Source: Apodemus sylvaticus (Eukaryota > Chordata > Mammalia > Rodentia > Muridae). Taken from it: 64,000 nt of DNA. Where the stretch lies: the NCBI RefSeq assembly GCF_947179515.1, contig NC_067483.1:87769835-87833834 (forward strand), given 5' to 3'. Both the position numbers and the translations under genes were made by a program. Positions 10,511-22,361 of the stretch are shown here, in pieces (position 1 is the stretch's first letter; every line of letters starts with the position of its first letter). The notes under the pieces were generated by a model. That model had not been told where the DNA came from and made no database searches. It saw only the letters and a list, made by a program, of their open reading frames with translations.

Positions 10511-10805
10511 AAACATTCTTGCTGATGTTTGAGCCTGATCTACATCTCCTGGTCTGTTGCAGCTGACAGCAAGTACCAAGGTACTTTGTGGTGACAGGAG
10601 GGACTTCTGGGAGTTTAGGTGGTGGTGGTGAACCCTAAGGACTCACGGGTTAGCTTGAGGGGGTGGTGCCCTGAATGGTCTGCATGATGGATTGCTGGAG
10701 ACCATTCTTTTGACTGTAATTTGGGAACATGTGACATTGACTTTGGAAATAGTTCATTGTGACCTTGGAATGTAAGCCCCAAATGTAGATTTAAAAAGCA
10801 GATGG

Positions 10806-11092
10806 TGGGCTGAGGAGATGACTCTGGTGCTGAGGGGTTTGCCTTATGAGCAAGGAATTTGATCCCCAGTGATCATTTGGGAAGTCAGGCATGATGAATG
10901 ATGCATGCTGAGAATCCCAGTGCTGAGGAGGGTAAATCCCCAGGGAAGATCTCTGTGGATTGTTGGCCAGCCAGTCTAGTGCATCAGTGGGCACCATGCC
11001 AAGTGACAGATCCTGTCTCAAACAACAAGGTGCATGGCACCTGGGAATGATACCCAAGGTTATCTTTGGAACTACACATGCATACATGCTTC
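10806..11092 (+). mobile_element. B4 (ID plus B1 composite) SINE
   Basis: Begins with an ID-like head (gggctgaggagatgactctgg). It then has gaatcccagtgctgaggagg, the B4 signature ggccagccagtctag, and gatcctgtctcaaacaacaa with a long 3' extension. It ends in a CA repeat. The order ID then B1 is the normal order for B4. Confidence 0.85.
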
Positions 11093-11099
11093 TCACACA

Positions 11100-11132
<33 letters not shown>
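11093..11132. repeat. (CA)n microsatellite
   Basis: A CA run with one T interruption at the tail of the B4 SINE. It most likely grew from that tail. Confidence 0.95.
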
Positions 11133-11354
11133 CAATAATACATAAAGATAGGGTAGAGGCAACTTGGACTTGCATTTCTTATAGACCTCAATGGGAGTTA
11201 AAATTTCCCTACAACGTGTGAAATAACCACATCATGAGCCACTAACAGTGCTGAGCAGCCTTAGCATGCACACTGGCAATAAACACATATGGAAACAACG
11301 GTGACCTGAGAGGAGTTCTGAATGCTAGCGCATTGTATAAATTACTTCGCTTAT

Positions 11355-11460
11355 TTTTTGCCAGACATGTCTTACCGTCCTCCTTTTAGGCAAGGAGGAT
11401 CACACAGAGGCAGCTGTCTGTTCCGAGCTCACAGCTAGGGTTTGAACATACTTGCCGTGT
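11355..11460 (-). mobile_element. Possible MIR remnant, antisense
   Basis: Blocks gcaaggaggatcacacagag and gagctcacagctagggtttg resemble the reverse complement of the MIR core (gatgaggaaactgaggc, then gtcacacagctag, then ggatttgaaccc). Divergence is large. Confidence 0.5.
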
Positions 11461-12006
11461 CCTCTCTGTCATCAAAGGAAGGCAGCAGGGCTCTGTGCAA
11501 GAGATCCCCGAGTCACTCAGGGAGGTGGCGGTGGGTTGCTTTGGGAAGACCTAGTGTTAAGTGTGTTGGGTACAGGAAGAGCTGGTTGGAGTGCAGGAGA
11601 TGGATCAGAGCCCAGAGCTGATTGTTGCATAGGTAATGCTATATCCAAGGGGAGAACAGCATGTGTTCACGGCTGCTCCCAGCAGCATTTGAGTCTGGCT
11701 CAGGATCAGCTTTCTGTCCCTGGAACACACAGAGGACTTTTCCTTCCAAATGAATGTGTCTTTGTTTAATAATATGGACTCAGTGGATGCAACTGTAGCA
11801 AAGGTAACCCAGGGAAGCTGCCCTGCAGCCCCCAGGTGATGGGAATGAAGATGACAGAAACAGATAGTAGCTCCTGGATGCTCAGACAGAGCCAGGCCCT
11901 GAGGATTGGCAGTGGCGTCCCCAGGGACTCATTCTGTAGCCCCATCCCCCAGGGACTCTGCCTGCTGCAAAGAGAAAGGACAGAGGATGGGAGCTCTGTC
12001 CTCAAG

Positions 12007-12008
<2 letters not shown>
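11461..12008. other. Unique-looking stretch, nothing recognised
   Basis: No gene or transposon recognised. Short frames crossing into the following TG run are artefacts. Confidence 0.5.

Positions 12009-12062
<54 letters not shown>
12009..12062. repeat. (TG)n microsatellite, 27 units
   Basis: A perfect TG run of 54 bp, among the longest pure dinucleotide runs in the window. It is a likely length polymorphism. Confidence 0.97.
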
Positions 12063-12064
<2 letters not shown>

Positions 12065-12128
12065 AATGCAGCATCCAGGTATTCTGGAGCAAGGGAACCC
12101 TTGCAATGTCACTGACACCTTTTTCTCT

Positions 12129-12150
12129 TCCTTCCTTCCTTCCTTCCTTT
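12129..12150. repeat. (TTCC)n short tandem repeat
   Basis: Five TTCC units running into a T-rich tract, on the tail side of an antisense B2. Confidence 0.9.
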
Positions 12151-12164
12151 TTTTTTCTTTCTTT

Positions 12165-12280
12165 TTAGAATTATTTAGCATAGGATCCCACTACAGATGC
12201 TTGTGAGCCACCATGTGGTTGCTGGGAATTGAACTCAGAACCTCTGGAAGAGCAGTCAGCGCTTTTAACCACTGAGCCAT
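12165..12280 (-). mobile_element. B2 SINE, antisense, internally deleted
   Basis: The reverse complement of B2: cttgtgagccaccatgtggt, gctgggaattgaactcagaa, tctggaagagcagtcag and aaccactgagccat. The segment that normally carries the gtgtctgaagacagc block (reversed) is missing. The T-rich left end is the reversed A-tail. Confidence 0.9.
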
Positions 12281-12286
12281 TTGTGT

Positions 12287-12721
12287 GAGTTGGGTATCAC
12301 TGCTGGGCACTGGTAACACATTAGCAATCCAACTGGAATTGAAGACAGTCAAGATAGGTTACTTGCCTACAGACCACCACATCTAGATGAGGACATTATT
12401 CTACTTAGGTAGGGGCTGTAGATAGAGACCTAGACTCCTGCAGCTCATAGCCTTAGGGTCCCTTACGAGCAAGAGGAGATGTGAGCACTGAGCTGTGAAC
12501 TCCAGGGACACTGTGACTCTTCTGAAAGACAATGAGGCATAGAAGTTGCCCATGTGAGCACTGGAAAGGCCATTTGGGACTGTGGATGACCAGTCCTGGG
12601 GTACAACCTGGGTGGGGTGGTGGCAGCCTTTCAGGGATTCCTGAGTTCGGAGTTACTCAAGTTCCACCTCTATTCCTGTGAGGTTTTAGGCGGGGACACC
12701 TGTGTGTGGCCCAAGGTCGGG
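12287..12721. other. Unique-looking stretch, nothing recognised
   Basis: No gene or repeat recognised between a B2 and an old L1. Confidence 0.5.
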
Positions 12722-13035
12722 CTATTTCTAACAAAGCTGCTGTGAACTTTTGTGTGTGTGCTTTCACATAAGCATGAACCCATTTCTCCACAGTAACTTC
12801 CCTGAAGTGCAATGGCTGGGCTCTGGACATGGGAGATGTGTATGTTTGGTTTCTTTAAAAAAAAAAAAATTCTTATTCTTTCGGCTTACTTACTTAATTA
12901 AAGGAAACTTCCAGACTGCCTTCCAGAAAAGCATCTCATTCTATATTCTCTCAACAATGGGGGTGACAGTGTATCTCCACATCCTTGCCAGCACTGGGCA
13001 TTGTTATTCTTTTAAATTTTAGCCACCCGGACAAT
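12722..13035 (-). mobile_element. Ancient L1 (L1M-type) fragment, antisense
   Basis: Blocks match the reversed 3' part of old mammalian L1: ctgctgtgaacttttgtgtg, the gcaatggctgg block, cttccagactgccttccag, and ctccacatccttgccagc followed by an attttagccac end. The order is the standard one. It has no coding potential and is heavily diverged. Confidence 0.8.
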
Positions 13036-13084
13036 CAGGCATAAGGGTTACCCTTTTTGTTTGTAAACATTTATTTAGGGTTGT

Positions 13085-13146
13085 CAGGGGTTAAAGTTAG
13101 GACCCCTGCATGCCAGGCTTTACCACTGACCCACCACACCCATAGC
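13085..13146 (-). mobile_element. ID-type SINE remnant, antisense
   Basis: ggacccctgcatgccaggc, then tttaccactgacccac, resembles the reverse complement of an ID head (gggccttgcgcatgctaggc, then tctaccactgagccac). Confidence 0.6.
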
Positions 13147-13257
13147 TGTTTAATGTGCTTTTAATATGGTTACACCTAACAGCTCATAGTGGTAAATACC
13201 TGTTTATGTTCTCACTACATCCTTTTATTAAGTGATCTGGCTTTAAAAAAAAAAAAT

Positions 13258-13335
13258 GCCAGATGGGGAATTTAGCACAGTGGTCAAATGCTTGTCTAGT
13301 GGGTTAAGGCCTGGGACTTCATCTCTAGCAGTGAG
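13258..13335 (+). mobile_element. ID-type SINE remnant
   Basis: atggggaatttagcacagtgg, then aaatgcttgtctagtggg and cctgggacttcatctctagc, follows the ID SINE block order. An A-run precedes it. It contributes the C-terminal end of a 203-codon minus-strand frame, which argues against that frame being a gene. Confidence 0.65.
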
Positions 13336-13773
13336 GGGGGAATGCACAGAAATGTTATGGAAATGGGGCAGTGTGGCCCGAAGCTTGGAGTTCTGCCTCA
13401 CAGGGACGGAGGTGAGGGCGCCTTTCCATTCCAAAATAGAACGCTGCTGATTGGTCGGCACCCTCCGTGGTGGCTGGGATACACAGGCAGCCAGGGTGGC
13501 AGACAGGCCCAGGAATCCATCCTGTCCCACCCTGTCTCCACAGGACCCCTCCCAGGCTGACTCAGGTGTTGTATTTAAGGAAAATTGTCTGTGGACTGTT
13601 GGGCTTGAAAATAAAAACAAACGAAGAAGCAGATGTCTAATTGTCTCCTCACTGACACCATTGTCTTGGGCTCCTTCTGGGTTTCTCTCAAAAAACAAAC
13701 CAACCCTCTCCCCCATTCCCCCAAAAAAACTCAGCAAAGGAGAGTCACAGGAGCCAGAGCAGAATCCCCATGT
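13336..13773. other. Unique-looking stretch, nothing recognised
   Basis: Frames are open on both strands, up to 203 codons on the minus strand, but they begin in the TG/CA repeat and end in a SINE. No gene is called. Confidence 0.5.
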
Positions 13774-13807
<34 letters not shown>

Positions 13808-13830
13808 GTGTGTGTGTGTGTGTGTGTGTG
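13774..13830. repeat. (TG)n microsatellite with one interruption
   Basis: Two TG runs separated by a single tcg at about 13806-13808. Confidence 0.96.
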
Positions 13831-14867
13831 CCCCAAACCATTCTGCTTCCACATGTTGTATATGCAGGCCCTTTTCTACAACCATTTCCCTTCCTATGAC
13901 AGAGTGAGTTCCTTCAAAGCTCAGGCCCCGCTCTCCCAATGGCTCCTCCCTTTTGGGTCTCTACAACCTAGCCCAGCTCTCTGGATCCAGTTTTGTGATG
14001 TAATTCTATGAAAGGCTCGTGAAATGTTTCTCCTTTTTTGTTTTAATGGCATGAAAACTCTCAGCTGTGGATTTCAGGATTTCTCCTTGTTCTTAGGGCT
14101 CTGCCAGCCCAGACACCAGCCGAGGGGCTCGCCCCCATCGGGAAGCAGGGGAGGGGCCCATATGTGTGCTTAATGTGTGTGTCTTTGTCTGTCTGGCCAG
14201 AGGTGTGGTGGGGCTCTGAGTGTGTGAAAGCGAGCAAGTACCTCAGTCCAGATTCTAATGAGTTCAAAGAAATGAAAAGGTGTGCTGTCTTTCCTTAGTA
14301 TAGGATTTGAAAAGCCGCCTTTGGTGAGCTTGCGTTCAGTGATCACAAAGAAAGGATTGCTTGCTACACGGGCTTGAAGGAGTTCTGGGAAATGAGCAGT
14401 GGTTCTCCTAAGTATCCTCAAAGCTTTAGAAGGAGAAAGTCTCGGGAAGACAGTCACCCACTGACCATCCAAGCTGTCCCAAAGGCCCAAGGGAATACCT
14501 CAGCTCATCCGGTAGTCAAGGTGGTCAAGGGCAATGGGGGAGGGGAGGGGGGAGGGTCAGAGTCCAAATGTGTAACTGAAACAAAGGATGGTTTGCTCTG
14601 AGTATTTTTCTAGTTTGGTACATTTGGAGAAACTAGAGCTGGTTTGAAGTTGCCTAACTGATTTTGTTTTAATTTAAAAAAAAAAAAAAAAACTCTTGCT
14701 TTATTTGGGATTCAAATTAAAATTCTATGCCTGTGCTGAGTTTTAGCCCTAAGACCTCAGTTGGTTATCAGCAAATACCCTGGCTCAAATCCCTTCCTCT
14801 AGATGGCCTTGTTATGTGCCCCGGATTTGAATTCTCCTAGATGGGTGAGCGTGTTTATCTTCTGCTG
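13831..14867. other. 1-kb unique-looking stretch
   Basis: No gene or transposon recognised. It includes a G-rich patch at 14536-14555 and an A-run at 14676-14692. Confidence 0.5.
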
Positions 14868-14925
14868 TCCCCGGGAATCCCAGTGTGTGCCAGACCTGCA
14901 CTCTACCAGCTGAGCCACGCAGAGC
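14868..14925 (-). mobile_element. Possible ID-type SINE remnant, antisense
   Basis: ggaatcccagtgtgtgccag, then gcactctaccagctgagccac, resembles the reversed head of an ID SINE. No tail is evident. Confidence 0.45.
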
Positions 14926-15023
14926 CCTGTCTTCTGGGTTTCAAAACCATTCTTGCTCGGGGTTTGAGTGCTCTGCACTGAACTAAAGTAAGAATGAACC
15001 AAAAGAGCTGCAAAGATTATGCA

Positions 15024-15146
15024 TTCTCTCTCTCTCTCTCCATCTCTCCCCCTCCCTCTCTCTCTGTCTCTTTCCCTCTCTCTCTCCCTCTCCCTCTCCA
15101 TCTCTTTCTCTCTCCTTCCCTCTCCCTCTCCTTCTCTCTCCCCCTG

Positions 15147-15188
<42 letters not shown>
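15024..15188. repeat. (TC)n polypyrimidine tract
   Basis: A 165-bp near-pure pyrimidine tract of TC and TCCC units with a few A and G. The frames through it read as Leu-Ser or Arg-Glu runs and are artefacts. Confidence 0.96.
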
Positions 15189-15466
15189 CACAGAGTTTTA
15201 TCTCTTTGTTATAGTCAGCTAGCTTTCAGACGGTGGTGAAGGAGATGAACTAACACTTGAGTACACATGCCGAGACTTAATGCACACTGGCAGTTGGGGA
15301 CAGGCACCACGCAGGAATGTCCACATCAGGGGCAGAGGGTGCAGCACAGCACTTGACGCCTATTATGCATCCATCACGTGGCAGGCGGTGCATGAGAAGT
15401 TAGAGTGACCTGCTTAAAACTGCAGCGACACGGGAGCCAGGAGGTGACCTGCAGAGCCCTGCTCTA

Positions 15467-15550
15467 GAACCGCATTTCTCAACCTTGGCACTACTGGCAT
15501 TTTGGAATAGTTGTTGTGGGAGACACTGTTGGATGTTTAGCAGCGTTCTT
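15467..15550 (-). mobile_element. MER5A-like hAT DNA transposon remnant, antisense
   Basis: tttctcaaccttggcactac, then tggcattttggaatag, gttgttgtggg and ggatgtttagcagcg, follows the reverse complement of MER5A, a nonautonomous hAT-Charlie element shared among placental mammals. Only one end is visible. Confidence 0.75.
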
Positions 15551-15582
15551 GATGGAGAACACTTTGTCAGCCAAAAGGCTCC

Positions 15583-15662
15583 AGGCAACCCAGGAGGCTG
15601 AAGCAGGGGGACTGTTTGAGTCCATGAGCAGCAGGAGCAGCACAGTGAGACCTTCTCTACCA
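15583..15662 (+). mobile_element. Old 7SL-derived monomer (FLAM/PB1-like)
   Basis: aacccaggaggctgaagcag, gggactgtttgagtcc and cacagtgagaccttctctac match the Alu-like left monomer order. It sits just right of the MER5A remnant and may have inserted into it, because no clear second MER5A end follows. Confidence 0.65.
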
Positions 15663-17099
15663 CAAGGGCTCCGATGTTTCCGGGTATCTCTGCAGAGCTG
15701 TTGCCCCTCATCAGGAGACACTGTCATAAAACTTCCTCCCGTAACTGTTGCTTTGCCTAGTTTTCCCAAAGAAGAGAGCACACACTCCCTGAATGTCTTT
15801 GTAGAGCTACATACAGATTTCAGAAGGAAACAGAAGACAGATGCCAATCGACACTATCTAAGGCCACAAGAAAAATATTCTCAGAGATGGTGTTGATGGA
15901 TCTGAAACTTGAAGGCATTATCCTGGTCATGCAGGAAAATGTCACAAACATAAGAAATCGCAGCAAGCTTGCCCAGGGAGTGGGGATGGGAATGACAGGG
16001 CGTTTGCTCTGGACTCCTCTCCCCCACCTCCACTCCCACCCCATTGCTGCTTTCTTGTGTTCTTCTCTTGGCAATGTGATTCTTACTCAGGACCAGGATG
16101 AGCTAATTGTGGGGCGGTAACAAGCAAGTCCCCACCAAACAGTTGAAAGCAATGAAGCTTTCTTCCTTTCTACGCACCTGATCCAAGTACGGCCCCACCA
16201 CCTCTCTCGCTCGCCTGGACTGCAGATTCTCATCACTCTGTCGAAGGGAACTAGCCAGGCAGATTGCCACGGAACTGTGAAGCCAAGGCCCAGAGATGTG
16301 ACACAACACTCCCGCTCACGTTTAGACAGCTGAACAAGTCTCGTGTCATCGTCACCAAACTAAAGAGCCAGGGAGCCCAACTATGTGCCCAGAAGAACTA
16401 GAAATATTTGAGAGTTCAAGAGAATGTCTAGAACTGTGGGAGTGTTCGTTGGTTGGTTTGTGTAAATGCAGCCTATGGGTGGTAGGTTCTTTCATGAGGC
16501 AGGTTCAGGACATCAGTACTCAACTGAACACCAGGATAGATCTTTCAGTTTTCCATATGGTAGAAAGAGCAGCCAGAATGCCTGAGCCCGGAGTCGGGGA
16601 GTGACAGCCCCTTAACCTTAAAGTATAGCCTTATGGTGCTGTCTCAGAAAGCAGGCCGGGGCAGTCACTGAGCTGGGGCTGGAAAACCCACACACATTCT
16701 CTCTCCTTGCTAGAACCTCCTCGAGGCCACAGCTCTGCCCCCAAGCCCTGGGGCAAGGAGACAGGAAGCTGGCTGTTGAGGATCTAAAATGGGATGGGAC
16801 CGGAAACCTATGACCAGGGCGAGGTCCTTGTCACTCCTGACAGAGGGGCATGGAGGTCTCAGAATTCCAGATAAAAATAGCAGCTGATTGCCACTTCCCT
16901 CCTCCTGAAGCGTGTTCTCCAAACCTGATTCCCCTCAGCTTCTGAACCATGAAGCGGGCATTAAGTGTGGGGTGGGGTGGGCTCTGGTGCCCACTAACCA
17001 GGCAAAAGCAGTCAGTCTGGAGATGTGGACGGAGACAGGGCAGAGGTGGCAGTGCCTCCAAAGAGATGCTCAGCTCTGGGTCTTATCCGAGCTCTACAC
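15663..17099. other. 1.4-kb unique-looking stretch
   Basis: No transposon recognised. Short frames on both strands have no recognisable domain. It begins a 6.7-kb interval (15.7-22.4 kb) in which I find no SINE, LINE or LTR. Confidence 0.5.
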
Positions 17100-17345
17100 G
17101 TGCTTGTGTGTCCATGCGTGCATATAAACATATGTGGCACATATGTATCTATGTATCTATATGTACACATGTGTTATATATATTTGTGGATGGATGTGTG
17201 TATATGTTTGTATATATGTATGTCTACATATGTATAGTATGTGTCATTTTTATGTCTGTGAGGTTATATATGTGTTCATGTTCATGTATACATGGATATG
17301 TATATGTGTTATGTTTTCTGTATATATGTTATAGACAGCATTTTC
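17100..17345. repeat. TATG/TGTA-rich low-complexity tract
   Basis: Alternating purine-pyrimidine sequence rich in atgtat, tgtgt and tatata. A 163-codon frame crosses it as a Tyr/Cys/Val-rich run and is a composition artefact. Confidence 0.85.
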
Positions 17346-17434
17346 TTTGGGTATGGCATGAACCCACAGAATGCTGTGGTGAACCTGCACAGTGCTTGAT
17401 CTGTGACTGGTGGCCATGGCAGTCACAGAATGGT

Positions 17435-17518
17435 TGGTAATGGGGATGGGGGTGGTGATGCTGCTGCTGCTGCTGCTGGTGGTGATGGTGATGGTGGTGG
17501 TGATGGTGATGATGGTAA
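17435..17518. repeat. (GGT/GCT/GAT)n trinucleotide tract
   Basis: Mixed triplet repeats: five GCT units, then GGT and GAT units. Being triplet-based, it keeps frames open on both strands without implying a protein. Confidence 0.9.
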
Positions 17519-18127
17519 ATAATGACATAGTTTTAGTGATGGGGCTGTTAGCACTCACTGGTAAAAGGAGGGAGGGAGAATCCCCAGACTCGTGGAGGGT
17601 TTTAGTTCTCACTCCATCACACCACAGTGCTGCACGTAGTTCAGGAGGCGCTAGAGCATATATAGGAGGTGTAAAGTTAGCCAAAGATGAGGCTCCAGGG
17701 ATACAGGATCGGTGATGTTGTCATCTACCCGTGCTGAAATGAGGCATCTCAGTCAGCCATGGTCCTACAGGTAAGCCTGACAGACCCAGCAGCTCACCAG
17801 CATCAAGGATGGAATCGTTACTTTGGTCTGTCATTGGCTCCCTGTCTGGGGTAGATGGAATCTTTACTCGCTTTCACCCCCAAAAAGTCACACGATGGCA
17901 CAAAAAGTCACTACATGTGTCATAGCTATGTGCACATGCTATAGCTACGTGTACGTGAACATATGTATGTATGCTGCTTTGTATGTGTGTGCCTGCGGTT
18001 GTATGCACATTTGTGTGTAGGCCGGGAGTGTTCACTTACACATGCAGAGGAGGGTGTAATGGGTGCTGGGAGCTGGGTGAGCATCACTGTCTTGAGTGAC
18101 AGCTGCCTGTCTTGGGATGCCTGAAAC
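17519..18127. other. Unique-looking stretch with a weak TATG patch
   Basis: Nothing recognised apart from an alternating acgtgta/atgtatg patch at about 17930-18020. Confidence 0.5.
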
Positions 18128-18227
18128 TTCCTCCTCCTCCTCCTCCTCCTTCTTCTCCTCCTCCTCCCCCTTCTCCTCCTCCTCCTCCTCCTCCTCCTCC
18201 TCCTCCTCCTCCTCCTCCTCCTCCTCC
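18128..18227. repeat. (TCC)n polypyrimidine tract
   Basis: A 100-bp nearly pure TCC repeat with two TTC/TCCCCC interruptions. The minus strand reads as poly-Gly or poly-Arg. Confidence 0.96.
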
Positions 18228-19099
18228 GGCGGATGCCCCTGTGCACTCAGCGATGGCTCTGGCCCTCTGTTTTAATACTCTATGCTGAACTGTTCTTTCG
18301 ACACCAGGAACAGACCCTCCTGGGCAGGCACTCATGGCCGGGTCATTCTCAGGCTGACAGGGGCCCGAGCTCAGAGTCCACAGCATCCGGGTGGGCTTGG
18401 GTGAGGGGCAGTTTGAGTCTTGTAGGACCAGGCCAAGCTGCTGTCCTCCTCTGAGGGCTGCTCCCTGCCCTAGACCGCCATGCTTTCTGCACTTCCGTTT
18501 CCTCGGTTGTGAGATGTACATTGGACAGGCAGCTCAGCAGACAGGCAGCGTTTGCAAATGTCTGGGCTCCAGAGATTTGAGCATAGGAAGCCTGGCAGGA
18601 AGACGCACAAGGCCTGGGTTTTCTTTGCCTTTTTCAGTTGCCTGCCTTGTGGGAGGGGTTGCCAGCTCCTGCTTCCTCCTTGGCTCTGCTCAGGATTAGG
18701 GCTGACTAGAAAGGCAAGAGAGCAGAAGGCCTGAGCCTGGGCCGTGGGTCCTGGAGGCCCTGGAGAAGGCTGGAGACTGGAGGCTGCTGGGGGCTGGGGC
18801 AGCAGCCTTAGAGAAAGGGCTGTCTTCTGAGAGAGGCTTACTGCGAGGGGAGGGAGCTGGTTAAGCCTGCTGTTACCCATGCCCTGAGGTTTCCGGAAGA
18901 CACAGGTGCTATGTATAAAACCACACAGTTACCTCTGCCTTGTGAAGTTTCCATTTCCACCCTCTGGCCTACTGCACAGTGCTGAGGAGGAGACTTCCTG
19001 AGGCTCCCCTGAGCTTGGGGGCCAGATCAGGGATGCATTCTGTGGGGAGAAAACCTTTCCTGGGGAGACCCCTGAAGAGCTGGCTGGAGAAGAACACAG
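18228..19099. other. GC-richer unique-looking stretch
   Basis: Moderately GC-rich sequence without a recognisable transposon or CpG island. Frames of up to 145 codons occur but carry no recognisable motif; the longest begins in the TCC repeat. Confidence 0.5.
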
Positions 19100-19128
19100 T
19101 GGGGGGGGGAGGGGGAAGGGGGAGGGGT
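19100..19128. repeat. G-rich tract
   Basis: Runs of 9, 5, 5 and 4 G separated by A or AA, followed by TTT. This is a strong G-quadruplex pattern on the plus strand. Confidence 0.9.
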
Positions 19129-19427
19129 TTGTGTGCAAGAAAATGACACCTCTCTCCTGTCAGACAGCTCTCTCTGCTAGAGCAGTGGACCTCTGAGGAG
19201 GGTGTGGCCAGCACTTCCAAGGAATTCTGCCCAGCCTTTGGCATCTTTGACAAAATGATGGGTGGGCCTGGTGGGTAGGTTAACAGCTAAGCTTCCTTTA
19301 CCTGAAATTTCCTTGGGTGGTTTTGCCAAATGGAGCATGGCTGACATTTTGGGTAGGATAGGTCTCATTGTGCTGTTACCTAGTGTCATTGGCTCTTGAG
19401 TAACCCTAATAAGCCATTTGCCCCCCA

Positions 19428-19449
19428 ACACACACACACACACACACAC
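19428..19449. repeat. (CA)n microsatellite
   Basis: Eleven CA units next to a CCCCCC run. Confidence 0.95.
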
Positions 19450-19682
19450 CAGGGCTAGGGGCGGGGCAGTCTATCTAGTTAGCACCCACTGCTAGGAATT
19501 AGCTCTCTTTGGTAAAAACTCCAAAGGCAGAGTGGAAGGATCAGGGGAAGGAAACCGGCAGAGGGCCGACAATAAAATATCTCGAACACAGTCACAGGGC
19601 GCTGGCCTAATGTTTTCAAGTGATAAAGCTGTTCTTTAATCCTCAGTGAATTGAAGAATCCTCCTGTTTGTTTCATTTCGGG

Positions 19683-19702
19683 CCCCCCCCCCCCCCCCCC
19701 CC
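19683..19702. repeat. Poly-C homopolymer, 20 bp
   Basis: An uninterrupted run of 20 C between tcggg and gtctt. Pure poly-C of this length is rare next to poly-A/T in mammalian DNA and prone to length error in sequencing. Confidence 0.95.
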
Positions 19703-22361
19703 GTCTTAACAAGCATTCTTCCCCCTGGCACGGCCCTCCTGGCTCTGTGATGAGGCTATCCAGGCCCCGCGGTTTAGGAAGCCTCGCTCGCCTCTGGGGC
19801 TGGGTGTTCTGTAGCCCTCTGAGGAACTTGTTAGTTATCTGTCTAAGTCTGTTCTTCACCTAGCCCCCTTGCCTGAGAAGCCTACCTTCCCTCTTGCTTC
19901 CTCTAGGAATGGCTGGCACTCTGAACGGAGAAAGGGCCTGGCATGGGCTCATCGAGGGCCATGGCCTCCAACTCAGTCCAGATCCAGATAGCAAGCATAT
20001 CTGGATGTGAAGGTGCAAAGCCTTTGGTAAGGGCCTAGTGGCTGGTTAGTCAGTGGGTAGCAAAGACCAGTCCCTGGCTGGCCCTTGGTGGGGAAGGAAT
20101 TGTATGGAGACCTTGAGTCAAGGGACTTTCTGGACTTAGGGTCCAGTGAGGATTTGCACAGTGGGAAAGCATCCAAGGTCTATGACAAATAGCAATTGAG
20201 AAACTGCACATTAACTGTGGAGAAAGGCTGTGGGGGGGAAAGGAGGCGTTTGACATTTTAGAATATCTCCTAGCACTTTCTCCTGACTCTTGATTGAGAG
20301 GTGCTTTCTCTTTGCACTGGGCCCTGAAAATGATGCAGTCATCCTAGCTTGATTCCTTCTGGCTGGCAACTTCTGTCTGGCCTCCCCACCACCACCACCC
20401 CCTGCTTCTAGAAAGGAAACAAGAAGTCAGATATTGCTGAGATCAAGGACGAGTCATTTCTTGTCTCTTTTCTGTCCTTCTGAAGGTCACTGTGATCGGT
20501 TCCACCTCAAACCTTAGAAGTTATCCAGCCTGAGGAGAGGAGACAAATTCATCTGTCACTGGCTTGGGAGTCAGTTTTGTGGCTTGTTGGTCATGAATCT
20601 TCCTGCCAGTGAGCTATTTCTTTGCAGACACTTACTATGTCCCCAGTGCTGGCTCAGTGTTGGCTCTGGGCAGGACCAATTAGAGATGCAGGACAGAAAC
20701 CATAAAGCAAGGTCCAGGAAATGAGGCTCCAGGTTCAGAGTCAACTTTATTTAAGGGCTTGTTTGCAAGCACGGGGACGGGGCCCTCACCAAGGAAGTTA
20801 AACCTTGTCCCTGGCCCCCAAGGGGATCGTGGCGAGTGCAGACATGGCCCGGTGCAGAGTGGTTGAGTAGACAGCCTGACCACAGATAAGGTAAGCCTAT
20901 AGACAGTTGTCACAAGCAAGACATTCTGCTCACTGTTGCTTCCTAACCTTGGTCCAGAGCCATGGGGGGTTTCATAGTGGGCAACTGGGGTTTACTTTGC
21001 GTCTGGTTCATTGCAAGCTGTCATGGAAGGAAAATGTTTGTCAGGAGCCGTTGTGCCTTCTCCGCCCCACTCTCAGGTCTTTCCCAGAGCCTACCTCATA
21101 GTTTCCAAACCTCTCAAGACTGCCGGTACATTTTTAAGCCCTGGTGCTTTGTTTGTTACTATAAAAGTTGCATCAGACATTCCCAGACCCCAAGAGGCCA
21201 GACAAATACTGACTGTCCTCCTGTGGTCCTGCTAGACACATCTAGAACAACCCAGACCGTCAATGGACAGGGGATGCATCTCTGTGTAAGCTGGCAGGTA
21301 GGGGAAGTATCCTGTGTGGGACATACCTGCGCGTCCTCAGTTATCTGAAATTCCGGTGTAGCTGGACATCCTGTACTTTCTCAGCAGCTTTTGTGAACTG
21401 GGTGAATCCAGAAAGGACGAAGCTGGTAGTCTAGAGGCTTCTGAAGGTCCCTGGGAAAGGGTCAGATGTGGGGACCCTATTACTGTGGCTGCTAACTGCC
21501 GGCTGTAACGTCTGCTGGTGTATCGAGGTCTAATCATAGCTCCTGTGTACACTGGGATGGATGTGCTGGGGTGGGGGGAGGCTTCTCCTCCCCTCCTTTA
21601 CTAAGCTTTCCCCAAGTACTGGACACAGTGAGGGTCCCGTCACAACCTTGGCCCAGGGCTGAAGAGGCCCACCAGGCCATCAGAAGGCTGTTCTTGTTTC
21701 CTGATTGGCTAGCGGCAAATTGTAACTCTCTTGGCTCAAACAATACAATGCCTTCTCCATCTTAATTAGTCCTAAGTAACTCCAGTGTTGGCTAATTCAT
21801 TGGCAAAGACTGTTATTCAGAGCAGTAGCCTTTGCAACTCTTTCTTGTACCCAGGGCATGTTGCCTTACGTCCTTCAGTGGCCTCGGATGGCTGATGTGT
21901 CTTAATGTCTGATTGGGGACATGGTAACAACCCATCAACGAAGGAAAGAGGGTGGCTCACATAGATGTTTAAGCCCATGACGTCATTCTCAGGAACTCCC
22001 AGCAGATAGCTCCTGTGTGTGTGTCTGAGCTGAACTTGTCTTGTCACGTGCCTGTGTAAGTCTGCCTAAGGCACAGCTGGGTGCTGGGTGCCTGGAGGGG
22101 AGACGCACACACCTGAGCTATACCAGGTTCTCCAACTAGTCTCTCATTCTATAAATACTTTGAAGTTGTTTTTAATGTTTTCTCATTTTAAAAAACTCAA
22201 GCATTATTGAGAACCATGACTAAAAACAAAACAAAACATAAATTTAACTCAACTCATTCTAACTGTACTTGGGTCTGTGTTAAATTACCTAATTTTGTTT
22301 CATACAAATGTAATCCTATTTTAGCTTAGTTTAGTTTTGTTTTCATTTCCTTCTCTTTTCC
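19703..22361. other. 2.7-kb unique-looking, transposon-free stretch
   Basis: No SINE, LINE or LTR recognised. Around 20625-20700, cacttactatgtccccagtgctgg resembles in part an ancient mammal-wide repeat but is too short to assign. An A-rich patch lies at 22190-22240. Frames are short with no domain. Confidence 0.5.

Noticed and set aside
13243..13854. 203-codon minus-strand frame
   Set aside because: It begins in a CA repeat (His-Thr run) and ends in an ID SINE and a poly-A read as poly-Phe.
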